The notes beneath the pieces were generated by a model, which was given only the letters and a program-made list of their open reading frames with translations, had not been told where the DNA came from and did no database searches. A stretch of 59,813 nucleotides of DNA from a virus, in IMG/VR virus record IMGVR_UViG_3300025113_000005, positions 1 to 59,813 of that record. One strand, written 5' to 3'. How positions within the stretch are numbered: the first letter of the stretch is position 1; each line of letters begins with the position of its first letter. Shown piece after piece: positions 48,768 to 55,207 of this stretch. A program made the translations under genes and the position numbers.

Positions 48768-48924
48768 CTTCTCCAAGGAGCCAGGCTGGCGACAGCTCTC
48801 GCTGCAGGCTTGGCGTCACACTAAGCACCCTACCTTTTCAGGGGTATCATGCAGCTTTGAACGCTGACCTTAAGGTTCGCGAACCGTTGGTCAGTCAGAT
48901 CAGGGCGCCGGCCCCTTGGAGAAG
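48768..48924 (-). ncRNA. candidate structured RNA, 157 nt
   Basis: An 11-bp stem (CTTCTCCAAGG at 48914-48924 in minus sense with CCTTGGAGAAG at 48768-48778) closes a region with internal hairpins such as TGACC...GGTCA around GGTTCGCGAACC. The stretch 48605-49000 has no gene and lies behind a late box at 49001-49007. Confidence 0.35.
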
Positions 48925-49000
48925 CGGTGAGGACAGCAAAGGAGGCGCAAGACGGAGTTCAGAATGATTGATAACCGTCTTGCTACGGCTGTCGTCGTTC

Positions 49001-49007
49001 TATTTAT
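49001..49007 (-). promoter_or_regulatory. late promoter box ATAAATA
   Basis: AAATAAATAGAAC on the minus strand, reading into the gene-free stretch 48605-49000. Confidence 0.55.
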
Positions 49008-49273
49008 TTCAGAGCTACGGCCTCCTCAGCCAGTACCTCAGAACGGTCAGCGGCCGCAAACAGATCGCTTGCAAACCCTGGACACTTCTTTGAGATTGAG
49101 TAGGCGTACGCTCGTACATCCGCGACGGACATGCTGTCCTCGGGTCGTACAGGGTCATCGCGAACAATTGACACAGCGGCATCACCGATAGCACGAAGCT
49201 TGTCAGCGAGCCAAACGAAGGCGCTGGCGGCCCAAGCGGCCCCACGCGGGATCTTTAGTTCCTCGTAGTCCAT
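49004..49273 (-). CDS. hypothetical protein, 89 aa
   Basis: MDYEELKIPRGAAWAASAFVWLADKL; helical protein with one Cys, partly hydrophobic N-terminus. Follows 49276-49539 closely. No family recognised. Confidence 0.6.
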   Translation of the reverse strand: MDYEELKIPRGAAWAASAFVWLADKLRAIGDAAVSIVRDDPVRPEDSMSVADVRAYAYSISKKCPGFASDLFAAADRSEVLAEEAVALK

Positions 49274-49275
49274 GA

Positions 49276-49539
49276 TCAGTCCTTCTTGAGGACGAAGGCA
49301 TAGAGCTCTCCGGCTTTCTTGGTGACCTCATCGATCGTGTAGGCCTTCGGTACCAGGCGCTGCCATTCCTCGAGGGTGGCCTTGTTCGACGCGACAAGGG
49401 CGTCGAACGCGCGGGCGGCGAAGTCCTGCTGGGTGTGGTAGAGGGTCTCGAGGTGCTCCTTGGCCATCTGAAGCAGCTCAAGGCGGATCTCGTAGGGGGT
49501 CTTGCCCGAATAGGGCTTGATAGGTTGGGGGTGTGCCAT
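49276..49539 (-). CDS. hypothetical helical protein, 87 aa
   Basis: MAHPQPIKPYSGKTPYEIRLELLQ then a long helix; pattern similar to small conserved proteins of T4-like phages. AGGAGG-type ribosome site; a late box lies 51 nt upstream. Confidence 0.65.
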   Translation of the reverse strand: MAHPQPIKPYSGKTPYEIRLELLQMAKEHLETLYHTQQDFAARAFDALVASNKATLEEWQRLVPKAYTIDEVTKKAGELYAFVLKKD

Positions 49540-49590
49540 GTTGGCCTCCTGTGTGTGTTTCGGTGATCAAGGCTCACCGTGTGCCTGAAG

Positions 49591-49597
49591 TATTTAT
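49591..49597 (-). promoter_or_regulatory. late promoter box ATAAATA
   Basis: CATAAATACTTC on the minus strand for 49276-49539 and 49004-49273. Confidence 0.65.
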
Positions 49598-50028
49598 GTC
49601 CCGACCAGGACAACCACGAACGTGTCACGGTCCAGCTGGTTATCAGCCCACATTCGGGACAGCAGCGCGTAGAATTTGTTCTGTGTTTCAGTTAGAAGAT
49701 CAAGGCCTTCATCTACGAGGGCCAGCGTGATTGGTGTCTTCACGATGACGCTCTGGATAAGCCGATTGTCGAGCGCTGTCAGCTCGATAACCTCTAGCGC
49801 GTGTATGCGCTCAATTTGTCGAGCTAGCGGCGAGGTAGGAGCAAAGAAGATCGCGGGCTCAGAGCGCGCGAGGGCTACAAGTGCGGTGGTCTTGCCAAGC
49901 TGCCGTGGTATCCCGAGACGCACTGTACGAAACTCACGAATGAAGGTGCCAGGGTCCATCACCGACGGTGCGGTGTCGGGACGGCGTGCCAGCTTAATGA
50001 GCTGCTTCAGCAGGATGTCAACGACCAT
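49594..50028 (-). CDS. small P-loop NTPase-like protein
   Basis: 144 aa from ATG 50028, chosen because the longer reading enters tRNA-Ser. GIPRQLGKTTALVALA is a Walker A-type loop and PITLALVDEG a Walker B-type strand ending in DE. Looks like a reduced RecA/DEAD-like core; no family assigned. Confidence 0.65.
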   Translation of the reverse strand: MVVDILLKQLIKLARRPDTAPSVMDPGTFIREFRTVRLGIPRQLGKTTALVALARSEPAIFFAPTSPLARQIERIHALEVIELTALDNRLIQSVIVKTPITLALVDEGLDLLTETQNKFYALLSRMWADNQLDRDTFVVVLVGT

Positions 50029-50038
50029 GGGTGTCCTT

Positions 50039-50130
50039 TGGTGGTAGCGGTGGGATTCGAACCCACGGGCCCCTTTCGGGACCTTCACCTTTCCAGGGTG
50101 AAACGATAAGCCGGACTCTGACACGCTACC
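50039..50130 (-). tRNA. tRNA-Ser (GGA)
   Basis: Loop CTGGAAA, long variable arm, acceptor GGTAGCG/CGCTACC and encoded CCA. Reads UCC. A TAGAAT box (50139-50144) precedes it. Confidence 0.9.
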
Positions 50131-50138
50131 AATGGTTC

Positions 50139-50144
50139 ATTCTA
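50139..50144 (-). promoter_or_regulatory. early-type -10 box TAGAAT
   Basis: GCGTGTTAGAATGAACC on the minus strand, 8 nt before the tRNA-Ser(GGA) 5' end. Confidence 0.5.
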
Positions 50145-50171
50145 ACACGCTGGATGGGCAGCGCGTCAGTG

Positions 50172-50611
50172 AAAGAAGATTCAAGGCCCCGTAGCCGGGT
50201 TTCTGTTCTATCCCATCATCCATCTACGGCCGAAGCCGTCCTCGCCAGGTTTCAACCTGGGTCATAGGTGCCACAACCCGTTCTCTCGGCGAGCAGCGTC
50301 AACGAGAACTGTTTGTGTTGCTGCGGAATCGTTGTCGTACGAGCGAGAAGGCCGGGTGATAGGACCGGTCGTCGTATTCAGCTGGACGGTGGGTCTTGCG
50401 ACCTGGTCAGGCTACCGTGTCAGCCTATTCACCCCTTGCGGGCTTCTCTCCGACAGAGCGATGAGCCCTGCTCTGTGCAGTCCCGAACTTCCTCGAACCG
50501 AACTAGGTTCGTACCACACGGACGGGCTTCAGCGACTTGTGGTCTCTGCCCGAGGCTCAGTACGATTATCGTTGACACCTAGCCGGCCCGCGATGGGTCG
50601 GACCTTGAATT
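50172..50611 (-). ncRNA. rnpB: RNase P RNA, class A-like
   Basis: About 435 nt. The 5' and 3' ends pair in a 10-bp P1 (TTCAAGGTCC at 50600-50609 with GGGCCTTGAA at 50180-50189, minus sense). The 5' core GAGGAAGTTCGGGAC and 3' core ACAGAAACCCGGCTACG match the universally conserved regions of bacterial RNase P RNA (GAGGAAAGUCCGGGC, ACAGAACCCGGCUUA). AAGGGGTGAA in the middle also fits. RNase P removes 5' leaders from precursor tRNAs; host RnpA protein would be needed. It lies within the tRNA array it would serve. Confidence 0.88.
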
Positions 50612-50613
50612 CG

Positions 50614-50790
50614 TTAGATGTTGAGGTACGACATCAAACCAAACGCCTTGAGCAGCCACACTATGACAGCGATGACTACCACGATGTTCAGGATGTTCTT
50701 GATCTTGGCGTCCATCGGGATGTACGCGTTGACAGCCCAAAGAATGACGCCGACCACAACGAGCGTGATGATGAGGGAAATGAGGGACAT
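50614..50790 (-). CDS. Thivi_2564-family small membrane protein
   Basis: 58 aa, too short for routine calling: MSLISLIITLVVVGVILWAV, then IPMDAKIKNILNIVVVIA. Two membrane segments with the conserved turn NxYIPMD-KIK-ILN. GGAGAAC ribosome site. The family is widespread in proteobacteria and of unknown function. It lies directly upstream of RNase P RNA. Confidence 0.8.
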   Translation of the reverse strand: MSLISLIITLVVVGVILWAVNAYIPMDAKIKNILNIVVVIAVIVWLLKAFGLMSYLNI

Positions 50791-50834
50791 GGTGTTCTCC
50801 TGTTAGGTTGATACCCGGTCGATGTTCGACCAAA

Positions 50835-50918
50835 GGAGGAGGTAATGGGTTGGAACCCATGGACCCGTCTTTCAACAGGTCTCCGGCTTAGCAAACCGGC
50901 ACCAACAGCCTCTCTTGC
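50835..50918 (-). pseudogene. tRNA-Ser (GCT), degenerate
   Basis: Anticodon arm CCGGTTTGCTAAGCCGG and long variable arm are intact, but the 5' acceptor strand is missing (replaced by AAATAGAAAAG), the T-loop has six bases, and no pairing partner for TACCTCC exists. A sound copy of the same tRNA is at 58980. Confidence 0.6.
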
Positions 50919-50931
50919 TTTTCTATTTAGC

Positions 50932-51008
50932 TGGTACCCCCGGAAGGATTCGGACCTTCAACCACTCCCTTTTGAGAAGAGCCGCACTGCCAATTAGCGT
51001 ACGGGGGC
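50932..51008 (-). tRNA. tRNA with CAA anticodon (Leu UUG by anticodon)
   Basis: Acceptor GCCCCCG/CGGGGGT, loop CTCAAAA, T-arm GAAGG/CCTTC, CCA encoded. The variable loop has only five bases, not the long arm expected of tRNA-Leu, so the amino acid is uncertain. Confidence 0.75.
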
Positions 51009-51017
51009 CTAGATTTG

Positions 51018-51107
51018 TGGAGGAAGGTAAGGGAATCGAACTCTCCCCGATTCATCACCGAGGGCCCAGCTTTCGAAACTGGTTACGCGCCATGCGTGCT
51101 ACCTTCC
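51018..51107 (-). tRNA. tRNA-Ser (CGA)
   Basis: Loop TTCGAAA, long variable arm, acceptor GGAAGGT/ACCTTCC, CCA encoded. Reads UCG. Confidence 0.88.
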
Positions 51108-51237
51108 AGAATTCTTGAGCTGCTCCACCCTTCCTAGGGGCTTTGCTACGGTGGCTCACACCGGTCCATTGATTACAGTGTGGATAGGACTGAACCAGCA
51201 CAGGGGTTCTTCACTGAGCCCTGCCCTCCGACTTGCT

Positions 51238-51687
51238 TTAACGAGATAAGCTGCTCGAGGATCGTAGTTCGTTGCGCACCTGCATTAAGATCTTGCCGAG
51301 GTGGTTGTCGCCAACTCCGTTGCAGACTCCCCAGTAGATGTCGTTCCACGAGTTTGTTTCTTCTAGGTAGAGGTCCTTAGTTTCAAGGAGCCACTGCCTG
51401 AGTGGATCAGCCGCGAACTTCTGTCGGGTGAGGTCCAGCATGACCTCAAACTTGCGTCCTTCATGCCAGCCGGGTGGAGCTTGCAGCTCGTGAGAGAGCC
51501 TCTTGGCCTCTCGACCGGTCTTGAGGCTGGCAAAGAGGCGTCGAATGCTGAGGTCATCGGTCTTCGCGGCCTGGTAGGCGGCCTCAGTTGTGTGGTACTT
51601 GAGACCATCTAGCACCACCTCAACAAGGTGGAAGTTACTGAGGAAGCGAAAGGGGCCAAAGAACCCGTAGATGCCGGGCGGCTTCAC
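51238..51687 (-). CDS. NADAR-family protein (ADP-ribose/N-glycosidase type)
   Basis: 149 aa. FLSNFHL, YHTTEAAYQAAK, SWNDIYWGV and GDNHLGKILMQVR are the conserved NADAR (YbiA-like) blocks. Members cleave N-glycosidic bonds in riboflavin intermediates or remove ADP-ribose from guanine in DNA and NAD-linked products. In a phage it could undo host DarT-type DNA ADP-ribosylation or other NAD-based defence (inference). ATGA coupling to the next gene. Confidence 0.9.
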   Translation of the reverse strand: MKPPGIYGFFGPFRFLSNFHLVEVVLDGLKYHTTEAAYQAAKTDDLSIRRLFASLKTGREAKRLSHELQAPPGWHEGRKFEVMLDLTRQKFAADPLRQWLLETKDLYLEETNSWNDIYWGVCNGVGDNHLGKILMQVRNELRSSSSLSR

Positions 51688-51875
51688 GGGCAGGAAGCAC
51701 CGTAGCGAAGGGCGTTGAGCACCTGCTGCGGTGTCTGTTGAATCTTGAGAAGCTCCTCCTCAGTCAGCGTCGGAACCTCAGCTGGTTTCACGGGTGCGAC
51801 GATCCTTTTCTGGAGAATCGTTGAGATCTCGCTGTAGCGAAGAGGTTCGCGGGCAGTGGTGGAGTTGTTGCGCAT
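51684..51875 (-). CDS. hypothetical protein, 63 aa
   Basis: MRNNSTTAREPLRYSEISTI; helical C-terminus (LTEEELLKIQQTPQQVLNAL). Its ATGA overlap with NADAR suggests a shared role. No family recognised. Confidence 0.6.
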   Translation of the reverse strand: MRNNSTTAREPLRYSEISTILQKRIVAPVKPAEVPTLTEEELLKIQQTPQQVLNALRYGASCP

Positions 51876-51891
51876 GGCACTCTTTCAAAGG

Positions 51892-51967
51892 TGGCTCCCC
51901 AGGCTGGGCTCGAACCAACGACCTACGGATTAACAGTCCGACGCTCTACCGACTGAGCTACTGGGGA
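51892..51967 (-). tRNA. tRNA-Asn (GTT)
   Basis: Canonical cloverleaf: acceptor TCCCCAG/CTGGGGA, loop CTGTTAA, T-arm TTGGTTCGAGCCCAG, CCA encoded. Confidence 0.93.
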
Positions 51968-51972
51968 AGGGA

Positions 51973-52194
51973 TCAGGTACGGGCTTCAATTACATCGGTA
52001 AGGACCTTCAGCCACTGAGTGGCGTGCATGTCGATCAGGTAGCTAAGCTCCTCAACGTCATCGCCGGTCCGCTCATGGGCCAGGGTACGCAGCATTGAGC
52101 GTACCAGCTCTGGCTTCGGGTGGGCGTAGACCATCGCCTTCACGACCATGTGAAGGACAGCGTACTGTGCTGCGAAGTCTTTCTGGTTATCCAT
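51973..52194 (-). CDS. hypothetical helical protein, 73 aa
   Basis: ATG 52194 (MDNQKDFAAQYAVLHMVVKA) chosen because the longer frame enters tRNA-Leu. Four-helix-like pattern. No family recognised. Confidence 0.6.
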   Translation of the reverse strand: MDNQKDFAAQYAVLHMVVKAMVYAHPKPELVRSMLRTLAHERTGDDVEELSYLIDMHATQWLKVLTDVIEART

Positions 52195-52197
52195 ATG

Positions 52198-52282
52198 TGG
52201 TGCGCCCGGTCGGATTCGAACCGACACGCCTTTCGGCACTGGCTTCTAAGGCCAGCGTGACTGCCAATTCCACCACGGGCGC
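52198..52282 (-). tRNA. tRNA-Leu (TAG)
   Basis: Loop CTTAGAA, long variable arm TGCCGAAAGGCG, acceptor GCGCCCG/CGGGCGC, CCA encoded. A TACAAT box (52290-52295) is 7 nt upstream. Confidence 0.92.
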
Positions 52283-52287
52283 GTTGT

Positions 52288-52923
52288 CTATTGTACCTGT
52301 GTCACACATCTCAGGTTGGACCTGCCGATGTCATTGACGTTTCCTAACCAGTTGATGTTCACGTTCACGTTGTCAGTTCGAAACCCAGGATTGCCGATGA
52401 ACGGCACATCCACTGTTCCCATCCATTTGATGGCGCCGTTCACTCTGACCACCAGCAGAGGGTCGTCGTATGTTGCTTCGAACCAGTAGCGCGCGCCGTT
52501 TACCAGCGGCGCGACAGTTCGTGAGAGCGTGGGGGTCTGCTTGATGTAGCCTTTTGCACCGCACTGCTTGCTGGTCATCAGCAGCGGGTTGCTCTTGACG
52601 CTGACGCCGAGTTCACCACCGACCGAGGGCCACATGATGTACATCGCGTTGCAGTCATCTCGAACGTGAAGGCGAAGACCGAGCTGTCGAAGAATGGCTC
52701 CTGAGGCGGCTGGCACCTCACCTGAGTTTCCTTGAAAGGTGAAGATCACCCCAGCGTAGTCACCTCGTTCGTCCTGCCACACCAGACGCGTGATAGGATC
52801 ATTGATCTTGATGAGGGGGTACTCTGAAATTGGCGAGCCTGATGTAACACAGGCAGCGGTTGCAGCAGCTCCACCTAGCGCTGTTGCCAGCGCAGCTAGA
52901 ACCTTCTTGATACGAAGCTTCAT
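52288..52923 (-). CDS. exported lipoprotein-like protein, 211 aa
   Basis: ATG 52923 (MKLRIKKVLAALATALG). Signal peptide with Cys at AATAACVTS, a weak lipobox. Mature part is beta-rich with Trp (VWQDERGDYAGVIFTFQG, RYWFEATYDDPLLVVRVN), like a jelly-roll fold. Longer frame upstream overlaps a structured RNA and is not used. Confidence 0.65.
   Translation of the reverse strand: MKLRIKKVLAALATALGGAAATAACVTSGSPISEYPLIKINDPITRLVWQDERGDYAGVIFTFQGNSGEVPAASGAILRQLGLRLHVRDDCNAMYIMWPSVGGELGVSVKSNPLLMTSKQCGAKGYIKQTPTLSRTVAPLVNGARYWFEATYDDPLLVVRVNGAIKWMGTVDVPFIGNPGFRTDNVNVNINWLGNVNDIGRSNLRCVTQVQ
52290..52295 (-). promoter_or_regulatory. early-type -10 box TACAAT
   Basis: CAGGTACAATAGACAAC then the tRNA-Leu(TAG) 5' end on the minus strand. 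Confidence 0.45.
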
Positions 52924-52950
52924 TTTGTCTAACGTTTGTTGTACCTGGCA

Positions 52951-53088
52951 CTTTCCACAGAGGCCGACAAGGGGCGGCGTCGGGCATTTGCCCACCTTAG
53001 CCATAAGGGCTGGACGAATCGAACGTCCTCGGTTCAGTTTCAAAGGTTGAAGATAACCAACATCCAGTCGGTCAGCTTCTGTGGAAAG
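52951..53088 (-). ncRNA. candidate structured RNA with 10-bp closing stem
   Basis: CTTTCCACAG (53079-53088) pairs with CTGTGGAAAG (52951-52960) in minus sense, then CCGAC with GTCGG. Inside are GGACG/CGTCC around a T-loop-like TTCGATT, AGCC/GGCT and GGGC/GCCC hairpins. A TGTTACAATG promoter ends 12 nt upstream (53100-53105). It resembles a tRNA-like multi-branched RNA and has no match I can name. Confidence 0.5.
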
Positions 53089-53099
53089 TATCAGAGATC

Positions 53100-53105
53100 A
53101 TTGTA
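53100..53105 (-). promoter_or_regulatory. early-type -10 box TACAAT
   Basis: GATGTTACAATGATC on the minus strand; places a start just before the structured RNA 52951-53088. Confidence 0.5.
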
Positions 53106-53147
53106 ACATCGAGTAGCGACGCAGTCGTTACTTTAGTGAGGTTGGAT

Positions 53148-53222
53148 GGGTGTCTTCGGCGGGTGCTGGACTCCGCATCCCACCCCTACAATGGAGTGAC
53201 TCTACCCTTAAGCTACGAAGAC
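53148..53222 (-). tRNA. tRNA-like, anticodon probably TGT (Thr)
   Basis: Perfect acceptor GTCTTCG/CGAAGAC and normal D-arm, but the anticodon loop has six bases (ATTGTA), the T-stem carries a bulge and the 3' end is ACCCA rather than ACCA. May be a decaying tRNA. Confidence 0.55.
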
Positions 53223-53232
53223 CATCGAAACT

Positions 53233-53317
53233 TGGAGCTGGTGGCAGGATTCGAACCTGCGTGGGGTTGCCCCGGCTGCTTACAAAACAGCTGCAATCGC
53301 CGCTATGCGACACCAGC
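53233..53317 (-). tRNA. tRNA with TGT anticodon and long variable arm
   Basis: Loop TTTGTAA, anticodon stem GCTGT/GCAGC, variable arm CGGGGCAACCCCAC, acceptor GCTGGTG/CACCAGC, CCA encoded. TGT would read ACA (Thr), yet a long variable arm is normal only for Leu, Ser and Tyr. Confidence 0.8.
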
Positions 53318-53322
53318 ATGGT

Positions 53323-53397
53323 TGGCCCCCGCTGTCGGATTCGAACCGACGACCCGACGTTTTAGAGGCATCCGCTCTACCACTGAGCTAAGCAGGG
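53323..53397 (-). tRNA. amber suppressor tRNA (CTA)
   Basis: Loop CTCTAAA gives anticodon CTA, which pairs with UAG. Acceptor CCCTGCT/AGCGGGG, regular D-arm, T-arm GTCGGTTCGAATCCGAC, discriminator G and CCA encoded. One C-A mismatch closes the anticodon stem. Amino acid identity unknown. Confidence 0.8.
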
Positions 53398-53405
53398 AAA
53401 TTCAA

Positions 53406-53477
53406 TGGAGCCCCCGGCAGGACTCGAACCTGCAGTAGGTCGCTTAGAAGGCGTCCGTCCGCTCCTTCGGCGGGGGC
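53406..53477 (-). tRNA. tRNA-Arg (TCT)
   Basis: Loop CTTCTAA, acceptor GCCCCCG/CGGGGGC, CCA encoded. Only 72 nt because the D-arm is unusually short (CCG-AAGGAG-CGG). Reads AGA. Confidence 0.85.
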
Positions 53478-53482
53478 GTGTT

Positions 53483-53559
53483 TGGTAGGCCGGGTGGGAC
53501 TCGAACCCACTGTCGACGGCTTATGAGGCCGCTGCCTATACCTGTTATGCTTCCGGCCC
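53483..53559 (-). tRNA. tRNA-Met (CAT)
   Basis: Loop CTCATAA, anticodon stem GCGGC/GCCGT, acceptor GGGCCGG/CCGGCCT, CCA encoded. Could be elongator Met or an Ile2-type (lysidine) tRNA. Confidence 0.85.
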
Positions 53560-53565
53560 GGGATG

Positions 53566-53654
53566 TAGGACCGCAGGGATTCGAACCCTGATCGTGCGCT
53601 AATCTGGCGCTCATGGCTTATAAGGCCACCGCTCTACCGTTGAGCTACAGTCCC
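53566..53654 (-). tRNA. tRNA-Ile (TAT), long variable arm, no CCA
   Basis: Loop CTTATAA, acceptor GGGACTG/CGGTCCT, a variable region of about 22 nt with GCGC/GCGC pairing, and CAT instead of CCA at the 3' end. Needs CCA addition. Reads AUA. Confidence 0.82.
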
Positions 53655-53683
53655 GTGGACTGAGCTCGATATTCGAGATGTAT

Positions 53684-54343
53684 TCATGTCAGTTTCCTTC
53701 CTAGTTTCCACCCATTTTCAAAATAGGTGGTCATTTGTTGTATCAAAACGGGTTTGGATACAATTCCGTTTGTCATCCATCTTTTCCCGTTCATTGAATT
53801 TTTGACGCCTTGCTGATGGCCAATCCTAGCAAATGTGTTCTTTCGTCTGGCAATGCTGTCAACTGAACGGGCGGTTGCAACACCCAATTTTCTACCGCAG
53901 TCCAGATTGCGCTTGGTTGCTTGCAGGGCTACTGATGGGTTCAACCACTGTCGCTTCCGCATTGCAGACAGGTTGTCACGCATTTTTTCAAGTGCTGCAG
54001 CCTGTCCTTTACGATGAAAGTCATTGACCTTGTTTTTCTCTGCTAGAAAACCTCCGCCATCACCGCCGTATTTCAGGTTGATGTTGAGCGGATCAGCAAG
54101 CAACTGTTCATTGACTATCTCTGTTTCACGGAGCTTCAACGCTTCACGTGTCGGCAGCAACTCAAGTATCTCGCGTTTGTGGTTCTCATCACCATGCTTT
54201 CGGCGCGAGTAACCAAGAATCTTTCCACTCCCGAGATAACCGTCATCAAGGTCATCAGTTGAATGCATTCCTACGTAGAACTTGCCGGTCACTAGACAGG
54301 TAGTTCGGTAGATGTAGTGGTAAAGCTTCTGTCGTCTTGGCAT
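53684..54343 (-). CDS. GIY-YIG homing endonuclease (Seg-like)
   Basis: 219 aa. HYIYRTTCLVTGKFYVGMHS is the GIY-YIG core; DDGYLGSGK and Arg/Glu follow as in T4 Seg enzymes. The C-terminal part has repeated basic NUMOD-like segments (MNGKRWMTNG). Lower GC than neighbours, consistent with recent transfer. Homing into tRNA clusters is typical of Seg proteins. Confidence 0.88.
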   Translation of the reverse strand: MPRRQKLYHYIYRTTCLVTGKFYVGMHSTDDLDDGYLGSGKILGYSRRKHGDENHKREILELLPTREALKLRETEIVNEQLLADPLNINLKYGGDGGGFLAEKNKVNDFHRKGQAAALEKMRDNLSAMRKRQWLNPSVALQATKRNLDCGRKLGVATARSVDSIARRKNTFARIGHQQGVKNSMNGKRWMTNGIVSKPVLIQQMTTYFENGWKLGRKLT

Positions 54344-54359
54344 ACTGTTCTCTTCTGTC

Positions 54360-54365
54360 TATTTA
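54360..54365 (-). promoter_or_regulatory. late promoter box TAAATA
   Basis: TGTAAATAGACAG on the minus strand, 16 nt before the endonuclease ATG. Confidence 0.5.
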
Positions 54366-54393
54366 CAGGCTTCAGGAACAATACAACCTCATG

Positions 54394-54469
54394 TTGCGGA
54401 ACCGAGGAATCGCACCTCGCTTCATCGTGGCTTATGAGACCTCGCCCGACAACTAGCCGGCCGCCCGCG
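54394..54469 (-). tRNA. tRNA-Met (CAT), initiator-like ends, no CCA
   Basis: Loop CTCATAA. 5' end CGCGGGC and 3' end CCGCAA leave C1 opposite A72, as in bacterial initiator tRNA. The lower acceptor and anticodon stems have mismatches, and CAT rather than CCA follows. May be a decaying initiator-type tRNA. Confidence 0.55.
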
Positions 54470-54478
54470 TCTGTTACG

Positions 54479-54485
54479 TATTTAT
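54479..54485 (-). promoter_or_regulatory. late promoter box ATAAATA
   Basis: Overlaps the encoded CCA of tRNA-Leu(TAA) (CCATAAATACG) and reads into tRNA 54394 and the endonuclease. Confidence 0.5.
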
Positions 54486-54569
54486 GGTGCCCGAGGTGGG
54501 ACTCGAACCCACACTCCCGAAGGAAGGAGGGTTTAAGCCTCCTGCGACTACCTCTTCCGCCACCCGGGC
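54485..54569 (-). tRNA. tRNA-Leu (TAA)
   Basis: Loop CTTAAAC, long variable arm TTCCTTCGGGAGT, acceptor GCCCGGG/CTCGGGC, CCA encoded. Reads UUA. Confidence 0.92.
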
Positions 54570-54576
54570 AGGGTGT

Positions 54577-54651
<75 letters not shown>

Positions 54652-54655
54652 GTGA

Positions 54656-54889
54656 TTACTTCACGAAGTGCGGTTGCCCGTTCTTCGCCTTCCACTTCAG
54701 GTGAAGCCAGCCCTTTGGAATGTAGTGGCTGACGCCCTCCGCGTCGAACAGACGGTGACCGCCTGTGCTTATGGATAGCTGAAGTGGGCCGTCGATCTTC
54801 ACCTCGTCTCCACCTGGAAACCGGTAGACCCGGAATTCCTCACTGGAGATATCGATGAACTTGTTGGTTGAGTCATTTACAAACTGCAT
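54656..54889 (-). CDS. conserved small phage protein, 77 aa
   Basis: ATG 54889 (MQFVNDSTNKFIDISSEEFR). FRVYRFPGGDEVKIDGP and GGHRLFDAEGVSHYIPKGW read like a conserved small protein of large phages. Ends just before tRNA-Thr. Function unknown. Confidence 0.7.
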   Translation of the reverse strand: MQFVNDSTNKFIDISSEEFRVYRFPGGDEVKIDGPLQLSISTGGHRLFDAEGVSHYIPKGWLHLKWKAKNGQPHFVK

Positions 54890-54970
54890 GGGATTTTCCC
54901 CTACATCGTTGTGCCCACATTGCCTCTTGCTGGAGGACCGGGGCTCGCGGCAAGATTGCCAGCGAAATTT

Positions 54971-55045
54971 TGGTGGAGGCCGGGGGAGTTGGACCCCTCT
55001 AGTCATGATCGCTGCCAGCGATCACCGCAGCCCGCTGCTGCCCCC
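54971..55045 (-). tRNA. tRNA-Ala (GGC), compact D-arm
   Basis: Anticodon arm GATCG-CTGGCAG-CGATC, acceptor GGGGGCA/GGCCTCC with one mismatch, D-arm reduced to GCAG-CGGG-CTGC, CCA encoded. A more regular Ala(GGC) gene follows at 55052. Confidence 0.65.
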
Positions 55046-55051
55046 ATGTCT

Positions 55052-55127
55052 TGGTGGAAGTGATGGGACTCGAACCCACTACCTCAACAATGCCATTGTT
55101 GCGCTCTCCCAGCTGAGCTACACCCCC
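55052..55127 (-). tRNA. tRNA-Ala (GGC)
   Basis: Anticodon arm CAACA-ATGGCAT-TGTTG, normal D- and T-arms, acceptor GGGGGTG/CACTTCC, CCA encoded. Confidence 0.9.
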
Positions 55128-55132
55128 ATGAA

Positions 55133-55207
55133 TGGTCAGGGTACCTGGAGTTGAACCAGGACTGCTAGTCTCCCGAACTAACCGGCTGCCACACGCCTCC
55201 TACCCTG
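55133..55207 (-). tRNA. tRNA-Pro (GGG)
   Basis: Loop TCGGGAG, acceptor CAGGGTA/TACCCTG, CCA encoded. Shares acceptor and T-arm type with the Pro tRNAs at 58058 and 58140. Confidence 0.88.

Noticed and set aside
51108-51237. Possible extra tRNA between tRNA-Ser(CGA) and NADAR
   Set aside because: A TTCAGTCC stretch looks T-arm-like but no stem or acceptor pairs around it.
53323-53397. Idea that this phage recodes TAG as sense throughout
   Set aside because: Many apparently complete genes here end in TAG at the right place and no gene needs an internal TAG to be whole.
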